From assembly GCF_020819595.1 (NCBI RefSeq), contig NZ_JAJHNP010000025.1, positions 1 to 64,000 of the forward strand: DNA of 64,000 nucleotides, written 5' to 3'. The position numbers were made by a program, and so were the translations under genes. Positions 31,470 to 39,624 of this stretch are shown in pieces. This DNA comes from Streptomyces barringtoniae. Lineage in GTDB: Bacteria; Actinomycetota; Actinomycetes; Streptomycetales; Streptomycetaceae. The notes under the pieces were generated by a model, which saw nothing but the letters and a program-made list of their open reading frames with translations, did no database searches and was not told where the DNA came from. Numbering within the stretch: the stretch's first letter is position 1; each line of letters opens with the position of its first letter.

Positions 31470-32741
31470 CTATGCGATGTGGTTCTCTTCCAGCTCCGCG
31501 TTGAAGCGGTTGGTGAAACGCTTGACCATGCGGTCGGCCTCGCGGCTGGGGAGCTTCATGCTGTACGTCGCCTCCACCGCCTCGCTGAACTGGTGCGGGG
31601 TGGGGAAGCTGCCGTCGATCGACTGACGGAAGACCTGGTAGTACGACTCCTCGTCGGGCTCCGGGGCGCCGCCGCCCTCACCGAGCTCGCGGGTGCGGTT
31701 CGGGCCCACCGGGATGGGGAAGCTGCCGGTCTCCTCGGAGGAGGGCTGCTGGAAGTCCTCCGGCTGCTGCTCCTCGTACCAGTCCTCGTACTGTTCGTCG
31801 GGGGCGTACTGAGGCTCCTGCAGCATCGGGTCGTAGCTCGGGTCGTAGCCGCCGTGGTAGTCGACCTGCCGCGGGGCCTGGAACCAGGGGCTCTGCTCGT
31901 CCACCACAGGTTCCTGGGGGCGCTGCTCGCCGGCAGGTGCCGCCTGCTGCGGGACGGATGCCGCTCCGACGGCACGACCGCCCGCGGCCACCGCGGTCGC
32001 GTCGGCCGCCGCCAACTGCAGTTGCTGGGGCACGGCCGGCAACAGGACCGGTTCAATGCCCGCCGCCGCCAGCCCCGCCGCGGCCGTCTCCGCCAGCGGG
32101 ACGCCGTACCTCGCCAGCCGCAACGGCATCAGGGACTCCACCGGGGCCTTCCGGCGCCAGGCCCGGCCGAAGCGGGAACGCAGGCGGGCCTGGTAGACGA
32201 GACGTTCCTGCTCCAGCTTGATCACCTGGTCGTAGGAGCGCAGCTCCCACAGCTTCATCCGGCGCCAGAGCAGGAAGGTGGGGACGGGGGAGAGCAGCCA
32301 CCGGGTCAGCCGGACGCCCTCCATGTGCTTGTCCGCCGTGATGTCGGCGATCCGGCCGATCGCGTGCCGGGCCGCCTCCACCGCCACCACGAACAGCACC
32401 GGGATCACCGCGTGCATGCCGACGCCCAGCGGGTCCGGCCAGGCGGCGGCGCCGTTGAACGCGATCGTCGCCGCCGTCAGCAGCCACGCCGTCTGCCGCA
32501 GCAGCGGGAAGGGTATGCGGATCCAGGTCAGGAGCAGGTCGAGGGCCAGCAGGACACAGATGCCCGCGTCGATGCCCACCGGGAAGACATAGGAGAAGTT
32601 CCCGAAGCCCTTTTTGATGGCCAGCTCACGGACGGCCGCATAGGAGCCGGCGAAGCCGATACCGGCGATGATCAAGGCGCCGGTCACGACCACGCCGATG
32701 AGAATGCGGTGCAATCGAGTCAACTGCAGTGGCGCGGCCAC
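31470..32741 (-). CDS. DUF2637 (SpdB-like) membrane protein
   Basis: A 423-residue protein with four hydrophobic segments in the first 120 residues (for example ILIGVVVTGALIIAGIGFAG and AVIPVLFVVAVEAARHAIG), the DUF2637 domain that appears in the plasmid-spread SpdB proteins of Streptomyces. The cytoplasmic C-terminal part has a basic helix, a Pro/Gln/Glu/Tyr-rich disordered region, and a final helical segment (SREADRMVKRFTNRFNAELE). Function in chromosomal copies is unknown. GTG 32741 follows GGGGAGGGGAG; a longer frame to 32948 lacks support. Confidence 0.82.
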   Translation of the reverse strand: MAAPLQLTRLHRILIGVVVTGALIIAGIGFAGSYAAVRELAIKKGFGNFSYVFPVGIDAGICVLLALDLLLTWIRIPFPLLRQTAWLLTAATIAFNGAAAWPDPLGVGMHAVIPVLFVVAVEAARHAIGRIADITADKHMEGVRLTRWLLSPVPTFLLWRRMKLWELRSYDQVIKLEQERLVYQARLRSRFGRAWRRKAPVESLMPLRLARYGVPLAETAAAGLAAAGIEPVLLPAVPQQLQLAAADATAVAAGGRAVGAASVPQQAAPAGEQRPQEPVVDEQSPWFQAPRQVDYHGGYDPSYDPMLQEPQYAPDEQYEDWYEEQQPEDFQQPSSEETGSFPIPVGPNRTRELGEGGGAPEPDEESYYQVFRQSIDGSFPTPHQFSEAVEATYSMKLPSREADRMVKRFTNRFNAELEENHIA

Positions 32742-32844
32742 TCGTACTCCCCTCCCCTTGCCTGTTGTTGCGCGCAACAGGGTGGCACACGCGAACGGCG
32801 AACGTGGTACCGGTCGGGGCTTCGGACCCCTTCGGACCGGTCGG

Positions 32845-33735
32845 TCAGTTCTTCTTCGTCGCCGACTTGGACGGAGAAGCGCTGGAAGAGGCCGACTTGG
32901 ACGGGGACTTCGACGCCGACTGCGACGGGGAGGCCGAGGTCTTCGCACCGGAACCGGTCGACGAGGACGAGTCGTTGGCGGACCGCACCGCCCCGACCGC
33001 CTCCTTGATCGCGTTCTCCGCCGCCTTCGTCAGGTCGTCGGCGTCCGGGGTCTGCTCGCCCGCGAGACCGGCGCCGTTGTAGTCGAGCGTGACGACCACG
33101 TTCTCGACCCGCGCGACCACCGTCTGCTGCTTGAAGAGGCCTTCCTTCTTCTTCAGGTCGTAACGCACCGCCGTCGCCTCCGCGCCCGTGCCGGACAGCG
33201 GGACCTCCTTGGTGTTCTTCGCACCGGGCACCGACTCGGCGTCCTTGACCTGCTGGGCGAAGTACGTGTGGGCCTGCGTGTCACCGGCACCGCGCGTGGC
33301 GTCCGAGTCGAAACGGATCAGGGACACGTTCAGCCAGCGGAACTGCGAGCCCTTCACACCGTTGTTGTCCAGGCTGCTCCAGGAGCAGGAGCCACGCGAC
33401 GACGGGTCGTCCGAACCGCCCTTCCTGCCCGACGTGTCCTTCGGCACCAGGCCCGTCAGGGTCTTCTTCGACAGCACCGCGCACGCGTCGGGCAGCTTCT
33501 GGTACGCGGCCGCCTGCACGGTCGGGGACGCGCTCGCCGAGGACTGCGTGCCGCCGCCCGCGGACTGCTGCGCGCTGCTGTCGGTGCCCTTGCCCTTGGA
33601 GTCGCCCGAGCCCGACGAACAGGCGGCGGTGATCAGCACCGCCGGCACGGCTGCCGCGCAGAGAAGAACACGGCTCAGGCGCTTGCCACGCATCTGTCGC
33701 TGGGCACGGTCGTCTTGCTGGGCTGCTCGCTGCAT
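32845..33735 (-). CDS. DUF3558 lipoprotein
   Basis: A 296-residue lipoprotein. The signal is LLCAAAVPAVLITAAC with lipobox Cys39, after an N-terminal arm containing RGKRLSR. A Ser/Gly/Gln linker leads to the DUF3558 domain (about 80-255), which has DACAVLSKKTLTGLV and the conserved Cys in GSCSW. The C-terminus is a Ser/Lys repeat tail. DUF3558 proteins are actinobacterial surface lipoproteins of unknown role. ATG 33735 is chosen because GAAGGAA lies directly upstream; ATG 33750 is possible. It is a tandem paralog of the next gene. Confidence 0.82.
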   Translation of the reverse strand: MQRAAQQDDRAQRQMRGKRLSRVLLCAAAVPAVLITAACSSGSGDSKGKGTDSSAQQSAGGGTQSSASASPTVQAAAYQKLPDACAVLSKKTLTGLVPKDTSGRKGGSDDPSSRGSCSWSSLDNNGVKGSQFRWLNVSLIRFDSDATRGAGDTQAHTYFAQQVKDAESVPGAKNTKEVPLSGTGAEATAVRYDLKKKEGLFKQQTVVARVENVVVTLDYNGAGLAGEQTPDADDLTKAAENAIKEAVGAVRSANDSSSSTGSGAKTSASPSQSASKSPSKSASSSASPSKSATKKN

Positions 33736-33863
33736 GGTTCCTTCACTCATGACGCTCGGTGGTCGTGCGGGTTCCTGCGGGGCCCCACGGTACGCGGTGA
33801 AGGAGCTGTGCGGCTTCCGTTCGGGTGCTTCGCGCGGGGCGCAGCGAGCGGCTCCCGGGGCGG

Positions 33864-34733
33864 TCAACCGCCCAGCGCATCGTCCAGTTGAGAGGCCAGT
33901 TTACGGGCCTTGTCCTGCATTTCCTTGCTGTCCGGGACCGTACCGACGGCCGTCGGCTGCTCCTCGTACTCGATGGTGACGACGACGTTGGACGTGCGGA
34001 ACACCACAGTCACCGTCCGCTGTTCGACGGTCGAACCGGACGAACCGAGCGTGTCGTCGATATACGCCTCGTCACCGAGATCGGACAGCACCCGCGGCTG
34101 CAGGGCCGCGGCGGAATCGGAGGGGGAGCCGCTGGGGGAACCGGAGGGACTGCCGCTGGGCGCGGACGAGGAAGAGGACGCCGAGGGCGAGGAGGACGAC
34201 GGCGAGGGCGAGGAGGAGGCCGAGGACGACGACGGGGAGGCCGAGGACGTCGGTGACCCGCTCGTCCCCGCGGAGCCGCTCGGCTGGGGGAGGTCGGCGG
34301 CCGACTCCTTGCCCTCGAACAGCTTCTGCGCCTGGTCGTCGTCGCTGACCGAGTTGTCGTACGACACCACGCGCTCGAAGTCGACCGAGAGACGGTCGGT
34401 GGCGTCGGCGGACTCCACCTTCCAACGGCAGCCCACCTTGCGATCGGTGTCGTAGGTGAGCGCGGCCTGGCCCTGGTAGGCCTTGTCCCGCTGGACGGGG
34501 TCGGTGATCTGCTTGATGCCGGGCAGCATCGAGTCGAGCGTGTCGTGACCGAGCGCGCCGCAGGGTTCGGGGAGCGTGCGGTACTTGCCCGGCTGGGCGG
34601 CGACCGTGGCGGTGCCGGCCTCGCCCGGATTGGCGTTGTCCGTGGGGCTGTCACTGCCCGAGCCGCTCGTGCAGCCGGCCAGCAGCGCCGCGAGGAGGGC
34701 GGCGGTGCCGGTTACGTACGCCTTCCGCTGCAC
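33864..34733 (-). CDS. DUF3558 lipoprotein (tandem paralog)
   Basis: A 289-residue lipoprotein with signal YVTGTAALLAALLAGC and lipobox Cys21. The N-terminal DUF3558 half (about 45-150) has LPEPCGALGHDTLDSMLPG and VGCRWK with the paired Cys. A Ser/Pro low-complexity block of about 60 residues interrupts it before the second half (LSDLGDEAYIDDTLG to the end). The two halves equal one DUF3558 domain split by the insert. It is in tandem with the paralog, 128 bp upstream, and is divergent from rtcB. Confidence 0.82.
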   Translation of the reverse strand: MQRKAYVTGTAALLAALLAGCTSGSGSDSPTDNANPGEAGTATVAAQPGKYRTLPEPCGALGHDTLDSMLPGIKQITDPVQRDKAYQGQAALTYDTDRKVGCRWKVESADATDRLSVDFERVVSYDNSVSDDDQAQKLFEGKESAADLPQPSGSAGTSGSPTSSASPSSSSASSSPSPSSSSPSASSSSSAPSGSPSGSPSGSPSDSAAALQPRVLSDLGDEAYIDDTLGSSGSTVEQRTVTVVFRTSNVVVTIEYEEQPTAVGTVPDSKEMQDKARKLASQLDDALGG

Positions 34734-34956
34734 GGTCGGGCTCCTTCCGGGTGTGCGCTCGCTTGGTGGTCCAGTGTCCCCGCTGGTTATTCGCTTGCCG
34801 CAGCGGGGCGTCCCCTGGAGACAATGTGTATCGCACGCACTGCCGTGACCGCCGGTCCCATGTCCTTTTTCACCGGCTTCTGCGCTGCTTTTCCGCTTTG
34901 TTGCTTATAAGCCTTGCGTAAGCCTTTGTTGTCGTTTTCGGGGGAATGAGGAACGT

Positions 34957-36150
34957 ATGTCGTACGTGGAGATGCCGGGCGCGAAGGTCCCGATCCGGAT
35001 GTGGACCGACCCCGCGACGGTCGAGGACGTGGCCCTGCGTCAGCTCCAGAACGTGGCGACCCTGCCGTGGATCGAGGGCCTGGCCGTGATGCCGGACGTG
35101 CACTACGGCAAGGGCGCGACGGTCGGCTCCGTCATCGCCATGCGGGGCGCGGTGTGCCCGGCGGCGGTCGGGGTGGACATCGGGTGCGGAATGTCGGCGG
35201 TGAAGACGTCGCTGACGGCGAACGACCTGCCCGGTGACCTGTCGCGACTGCGGTCGAAGATCGAGCAGGCGATTCCGGTGGGGCGGGGGATGCACGAGGA
35301 TCCCGTGGAGCCGGGGGACTTCCATGGCTTGGCCACGGCCGGGTGGGAGGACTTCTGGGGGCGGTTCGACGGGGTCGCCGATGCTGTGAAGTTCCGGCGG
35401 GAGCGGGCGGCTTTGCAGATGGGGACACTCGGGTCGGGGAATCATTTTGTAGAGCTCTGTACAGATGTGCAGGGTGAGGTGTGGTTGATGCTCCACTCCG
35501 GCTCCAGGAACATCGGCAAGGAACTCGCCGAGCACCACATCGGCGTGGCGCAGAAGCTGCCGCACAACCAGGGCCTGGTCGACCGTGATTTGGCGGTCTT
35601 CGTCTCGGACACCCCGCAGATGGCGGCCTACCGCAACGACCTCTACTGGGCGCAGGAGTACGCCAAGTACAACCGCACGCTCATGATGGCGCTCCTGAAA
35701 GACGTGATCCGGAAGGAGTTCAAGAAGGCGAAGCCGACTTTCGAGCCGGAGATCTCCTGCCACCACAACTACGTTTCGGAGGAGCGGTACGACGGCATGG
35801 ACCTGCTCGTGACCCGCAAGGGAGCGATCCGGGCCGGCTCCGGCGACTACGGGATCATCCCGGGTTCCATGGGCACGGGGTCGTACATCGTGAAGGGCCT
35901 CGGCAACGAGAAGGCCTTCAACTCCGCCTCGCACGGCGCGGGCCGGCGGATGAGCCGTAACGCGGCCAAGCGTCGGTTCTCGACCAAGGACCTGGAGGAG
36001 CAGACCCGTGGCGTGGAGTGCCGCAAGGACTCCGGCGTCGTGGACGAGATCCCGGGCGCCTACAAATCCATCGACCAGGTCATTGACCAGCAGCGGGACT
36101 TGGTGCAGGTCGTGGCCAAGCTGAAGCAGGTCGTCTGCGTCAAGGGCTGA
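34957..36150 (+). CDS. rtcB: RNA-splicing ligase RtcB
   Basis: A 397-residue GTP-dependent RNA ligase that joins 2',3'-cyclic phosphate (or 3'-phosphate) ends to 5'-OH ends. Metal and guanylate sites are visible: DVHYGKGATVGSVIAM (about 47-62), VGVDIGCGMSAVKT with the ligand Asp/Cys (about 71-84), GTLGSGNHFVEL (about 154-165), HSGSRNIG (about 181-188) and the guanylylated His in SHGAGRRMSR near 326. All key elements are intact. ATG follows GAGGAACGT. Neither rtcA nor an archease gene is nearby. Confidence 0.94.
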   Translation: MSYVEMPGAKVPIRMWTDPATVEDVALRQLQNVATLPWIEGLAVMPDVHYGKGATVGSVIAMRGAVCPAAVGVDIGCGMSAVKTSLTANDLPGDLSRLRSKIEQAIPVGRGMHEDPVEPGDFHGLATAGWEDFWGRFDGVADAVKFRRERAALQMGTLGSGNHFVELCTDVQGEVWLMLHSGSRNIGKELAEHHIGVAQKLPHNQGLVDRDLAVFVSDTPQMAAYRNDLYWAQEYAKYNRTLMMALLKDVIRKEFKKAKPTFEPEISCHHNYVSEERYDGMDLLVTRKGAIRAGSGDYGIIPGSMGTGSYIVKGLGNEKAFNSASHGAGRRMSRNAAKRRFSTKDLEEQTRGVECRKDSGVVDEIPGAYKSIDQVIDQQRDLVQVVAKLKQVVCVKG

Positions 36151-36159
36151 CCTGCCGAG

Positions 36160-36336
36160 TCACTTCGCGTGCCGGACCGCGTAGATCATCACGAACGCCA
36201 CGATGTGGATGCCGAAGAGGAAGTAGCCCAGGAAGTACCAGACCTTGCGTTCGTCCCTGGTCTCCTGGGCCAGGCGGCGCTGTTCCAGGCTTTCCGGGGA
36301 GTCGGTGGAGGCGGCGGTCTCGGGGAGCTCGGGCAT
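36160..36336 (-). CDS. Small single-pass membrane protein (DUF6126-like)
   Basis: A 58-residue protein: a polar acidic N-terminus (MPELPETAASTDSPESLEQ), a basic RDERK stretch, and one membrane helix (VWYFLGYFLFGIHIVAFVMI) ending in YAVRHAK. I recall this family as DUF6126, common in Streptomyces; no role is known. Its ATG overlaps the SDR stop by one base (TGATG), so it is the second gene of the SDR operon. Its end faces the rtcB stop 9 bp away. Confidence 0.8.
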   Translation of the reverse strand: MPELPETAASTDSPESLEQRRLAQETRDERKVWYFLGYFLFGIHIVAFVMIYAVRHAK

Positions 36337-37097
36337 CACGGCTCCCTGTGGACCTTGGTGTTGGAGGCCTGGGCGCGGGGGCGGAGGACGAGGAGGTCCA
36401 CGTTGACGTGGCTGGGGCGGGTGACCGCCCAGGTGATCGTCTCCGCCACGTCGTCCGCCGTGAGGGGCTCGGCCACGCCCTCGTAGACCTTGGCCGCCTT
36501 CGCCTCGTCGCCGGCGAAGCGGGTCAGGGCGAATTCGTCGGTCTTGACCATGCCGGGCGCGATCTCGATGACGCGCACCGGCTGGCCGACGATCTCCAGG
36601 CGGAGGGTCTCGGCGAGGACGTGGGCGCCGTGCTTGGCGGCGACATAGCCACCGCCGCCCTCGTAGGTGCCGTGGCCCGCGGTGGAGGAGACGACCACGA
36701 TCACGCCGTCGCCGCTCGCCACCAGCCTGGGCAGCAGGGCCTGGGTGAGGTTCAGGGTGCCGATGACGTTCGTCTCGTACATCGTGCGCCAGTCCGCCGG
36801 GTCGCCGGTGGCCACCGGGTCCGCTCCGAGGGCGCCGCCCGCGTTGTTGACCAGGACGCCGATGGTCTGGAAGGCGGTCGCGAACTCGTCGACGGCCGCG
36901 CGGTCGGTCACGTCCAGCTGGTAGGCCACCGCCGAGTGGCCCGCCCTGGTCAGCTGCTCCGCCAGCGCCTCGATGCGGTCCTTGCGGCGGGCGGTGAGGA
37001 CGACGCGGTAGCCGGCCTCGGCGAGCTGCCGGGCCGTGGCCGCGCCGATGCCGCTGCTCGCACCGGTGACGACGGCGATGCGGGAGGCGGGGGCCAT
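36336..37097 (-). CDS. SDR-family NAD(P)-dependent oxidoreductase
   Basis: A 253-residue classical short-chain dehydrogenase. The coenzyme loop TGASSGIG is at 11-18, NNAG at 84-87, the catalytic Ser137/138 in VVVSSTAG, and Tyr151 and Lys155 in YVAAKHG. The Arg-rich end of the second strand (TARRKDR) favours NADP(H). It resembles YdfG/serine 3-dehydrogenase-type enzymes, but the substrate is unknown. The C-terminal tail overlaps the start of the small membrane gene. Confidence 0.9.
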   Translation of the reverse strand: MAPASRIAVVTGASSGIGAATARQLAEAGYRVVLTARRKDRIEALAEQLTRAGHSAVAYQLDVTDRAAVDEFATAFQTIGVLVNNAGGALGADPVATGDPADWRTMYETNVIGTLNLTQALLPRLVASGDGVIVVVSSTAGHGTYEGGGGYVAAKHGAHVLAETLRLEIVGQPVRVIEIAPGMVKTDEFALTRFAGDEAKAAKVYEGVAEPLTADDVAETITWAVTRPSHVNVDLLVLRPRAQASNTKVHREP

Positions 37098-37150
37098 GGG
37101 CAGCTCCTCAGGGTCTGGTGGCTAAAGGCTCCCTCCAGCGTAAGTGAGGC

Positions 37151-37489
37151 TCAGGCACCGTTCCTCGGGGCCCACATGATCACGGCCATACCGGCCAGGC
37201 AGATCAGCGCGCCCACGATGTCGTAGCGGTCGGGGCGGTAGCCGTCCGCGACCGCGCCCCACAGCAGTGAGCCGGCGACGAAGATGCCGCCGTACGCGGC
37301 CAGGATGCGGCCGAAGTGGGCGTCCGGCTGGAAGGTGGCGACGAAGCCGTACGCGCCGAGGGCCAGGACCCCGCCGGTCATCCACAGCCAGCCCCGGTGC
37401 TCGCGTACGCCCTGCCAGATCAGCCAGGCGCCGCCGATCTCGAAGACGGCGGCGACGGCGAAGAGGGTGGCGGAGCGCAGGATCGACAT
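37151..37489 (-). CDS. YnfA-family (UPF0060) membrane protein
   Basis: A 112-residue protein with four transmembrane segments (LFAVAAVFEIGGAWLIW; GVLALGAYGFVATF; ILAAYGGIFVAGSLLWG; DIVGALICLAGMAVIMW), related to small multidrug transporters. The conserved FEIGG motif near 17-21 supports the assignment. ATG 37489 gives the usual N-terminus MSILRSATLF. Transport function in YnfA proteins is suggested but not settled. Divergent from a secreted-protein gene. Confidence 0.9.
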   Translation of the reverse strand: MSILRSATLFAVAAVFEIGGAWLIWQGVREHRGWLWMTGGVLALGAYGFVATFQPDAHFGRILAAYGGIFVAGSLLWGAVADGYRPDRYDIVGALICLAGMAVIMWAPRNGA

Positions 37490-37626
37490 GGGCAGCAGCC
37501 TCGCATGCGGGGTGCGGGAGCCTGTGCGCGGCGTGTCACCTGATGGACGGCGCCTGCGCCGTGGTCTGCGTGGCATACCTCCGTTCGGCAGTGGGATTCG
37601 ATCGCGGGTGTGGAGTGGTGAGCGGC

Positions 37627-38097
37627 GTGCGGATGCGGACGTGGATGGTGGCGGGGGCCCTGGCCGGTGTGCTGTCGGCGTCGGGTGCCGCGGTGGCCGC
37701 TCCGGCGCCGGTGCCCGAGGCCGATCTGGCCTTCCACGGGACGGCGGTGATGAGCGGCGGCAAGGTCGAGGTGAAGCTGACCCCGCGCAACGGCGGTCCG
37801 GCCGCCGTGCCGGACGCGACCGTGCGGCTGCGCTGGTCGGTGGCGCTGGCCGAGGCGCAGCAGCTGCCGGCGCGGTGTGCCCGGGAGGGCGAGCGGACGG
37901 TGGTGTGCGGGACGGGTGCGCTGGCCGTGCACGGGGTGGGTGGGCAGCTGGACGTGCCGGTGCGGCTGAAGGAGACGTCGTCGGAGGTCACGCTGGAGAT
38001 CGACAAGGTGTGGGGCGGTGGCACGACGGACAAGGACCACACGAACGACCAGGTGCAGGTGCTGGTCCTGGCCACCGGCGACGCGTACGCCTTCTGA
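37627..38097 (+). CDS. Secreted protein of unknown function
   Basis: A 156-residue exported protein with a clear signal peptide (RTWMVAGALAGVLSASGAAVA, AxA near residue 24). The mature part is beta-rich (LAFHGTAVMSGGKVEVKLTPRN; VRLRWSVALA; VEVTLEID-like) with two Cys (CAREGERTVVC) that could form a disulfide. It looks like a single immunoglobulin-like or DUF11-type domain. The start is unsure: GTG 37618, GTG 37627 or ATG 37633. It faces the HxlR gene, 18 bp away. Confidence 0.65.
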   Translation: MRMRTWMVAGALAGVLSASGAAVAAPAPVPEADLAFHGTAVMSGGKVEVKLTPRNGGPAAVPDATVRLRWSVALAEAQQLPARCAREGERTVVCGTGALAVHGVGGQLDVPVRLKETSSEVTLEIDKVWGGGTTDKDHTNDQVQVLVLATGDAYAF

Positions 38098-38115
38098 GGC
38101 CCGCTGAGCAGGGGG

Positions 38116-38520
38116 TCAGGCGGGGTTCTCCGCGTCGTAGCGTTCGCGGGCCGTTCGTACCTCCTCGAAGTGGGTCTCGGCCCAGTCCTTCACGGCGGTC
38201 AGCAGGCCGGCGAGGCTGGCGCCGAGCGGGGTGAGGGCGTAGTCGACGCGGACGGGGACGGTCGGGGTGATGGTGCGGCTGATGATGCCGTCCCGTTCGA
38301 GGGTGCGCAGGGTCTGGGTGAGCATCTTGGGGCTGACGCCGGCGATCGTGCGGCCGAGGTCGCTGTAGCGCTTGGGGCCGCCGGACAGGGCGGCGACGAC
38401 CAGGCTGACCCACTTGTCGCTGAGCCGGCCGAGCAGCTGGTGGGAGGGGCACGCGCGCAGGAAGGCGTCGTAGTCGGCGCGGGCCTGTTCGCGGCGCTGG
38501 GCGGCGGTCGTGGTCGCCAT
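38116..38520 (-). CDS. HxlR-family transcriptional regulator
   Basis: A 134-residue winged-helix regulator. The HxlR core (about 25-110) has LLGRLSDKWVSLVVAALSGGPKRY, then LGRTIAGVSPKMLTQTLRTLERDG with the recognition helix, and the wing RTITPTVPVRVDYALTPLG. A single Cys24 in LRACPSH could sense quinones or other electrophiles, as in QorR/YodB-type HxlR proteins. It is divergent from a quinone-reductase-like gene, its most likely target. Confidence 0.9.
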   Translation of the reverse strand: MATTTAAQRREQARADYDAFLRACPSHQLLGRLSDKWVSLVVAALSGGPKRYSDLGRTIAGVSPKMLTQTLRTLERDGIISRTITPTVPVRVDYALTPLGASLAGLLTAVKDWAETHFEEVRTARERYDAENPA

Positions 38521-38559
38521 GGTCCCTCTCCTTCGGGTCAGCTACGCACTCTCAGGTAA

Positions 38560-38580
38560 CTACTTTCGGAAGGATAGTAG
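38560..38580. promoter_or_regulatory. Candidate HxlR operator
   Basis: CTACT (38560-38564) and AGTAG (38576-38580) flank TTCGGAAGGAT in the 135-bp gap between the divergent HxlR and reductase genes. The arms are short; placement next to the regulator's own start is the main support. Confidence 0.35.
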
Positions 38581-38655
38581 CTCTCCTACGGTTGGTGCTG
38601 CGGCCGGAAAGGTGCCGCGAAGTCATCAACTGCCTTGTACATGGGGAGAGTTGTC

Positions 38656-39546
38656 ATGCGTGCTGCTGTGGTGAGGGCGTTCGGCGGGCCGGAGAGTGTG
38701 GAGATCGCGGACGTCGCGGTCCCGGAGCCGGGAGCGCGGCAGGTGCGGATCAAGGTGGCCGCGGGCGCGCTGAACCCGGTGGACGCGGCCGTGCGTGCCG
38801 GCGTCTTCGGCGGGGCGGGCAAGACCCTCGGGCTGGGCTGGGACGTGGCCGGCACGGTGGACGCGGTGGGTGCGCCCGCCTCCTGGGAGGCCGGCGACCC
38901 GGTGGTGGCGCTGGTGGCGGGGGTTGCGGATCCGCTGGGATCCCATGCCGAGTACGTGGTCGTGGACGCGGAGGCCGTGGCCGCGGCGCCCGCCTCGGCG
39001 GACGCGGCGCACGCGGGCACCCTGCCGCTGAACGGGCTGACCGCGCTGCAGGCCCTGGACCTGCTGGACCTCGCGCCGGGCGACCGGCTGCTGGTGACCG
39101 GGGCCGCGGGTGCGGTCGGCGGGTTCGCGGTGCAGCTGGCCGCGCACCGGGGGATCGAGGTGACCGGGCACGCCCGGGCGGGCGACGAGGAGCTGGTGCG
39201 CTCGCTGGGTGCCGTGCGCTTCACGGCCGGCGGGGTGGAGCCGGGGAGGGTGGACGCGGTGCTGGACGCGGCCGTGCTCGGGGCGCCGGCGCTCGCGTGG
39301 GTGCGGGACGGGGGCGGGTTCGTTGCGGTCCGGGACGGGGCGCTGCCGGAGGCGGAGCGGGGGGTGCGCACGCAGAACGTGTGGGTGCGGGCCGACGGTG
39401 CTCAGCTCGCGGAGCTGGTCCGGCTGGTGGACGAGGGTGTGCTGACCCTGCGGGTGGCGGAGGCGTACGCCCTGGAGGAGGCGGTCAAGGCGCATGCGCG
39501 GCTCGCGGAGGGCGGGGTGCGCGGCCGGCTGGTGATCGTGCCCTGA
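38656..39546 (+). CDS. NADP-dependent quinone-oxidoreductase-like MDR-family reductase
   Basis: A 296-residue zinc-free medium-chain reductase. The N-terminal GroES-like domain contains GALNPVDAAVRAG (about 35-47) and GWDVAGTVDAVG (about 63-74). The nucleotide domain has LTALQALDLLDLAPGDRLLV followed by TGAAGAVGGFAVQLA (about 140-154), with the AAGAVGG loop of quinone reductases. No catalytic-zinc Cys/His set is present. The start follows GGGGAG. It is divergent from the HxlR regulator and 78 bp upstream of a flavin-monooxygenase gene, suggesting a quinone or electrophile detoxification set. Confidence 0.88.
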   Translation: MRAAVVRAFGGPESVEIADVAVPEPGARQVRIKVAAGALNPVDAAVRAGVFGGAGKTLGLGWDVAGTVDAVGAPASWEAGDPVVALVAGVADPLGSHAEYVVVDAEAVAAAPASADAAHAGTLPLNGLTALQALDLLDLAPGDRLLVTGAAGAVGGFAVQLAAHRGIEVTGHARAGDEELVRSLGAVRFTAGGVEPGRVDAVLDAAVLGAPALAWVRDGGGFVAVRDGALPEAERGVRTQNVWVRADGAQLAELVRLVDEGVLTLRVAEAYALEEAVKAHARLAEGGVRGRLVIVP

Positions 39547-39624
39547 GGGGCTGGAACAAACCAGGGGTGGGGTGCTGTTCGACGGGTATAGTTGAACGGT
39601 AAACAACCTGGAGGGTGAGCGACC

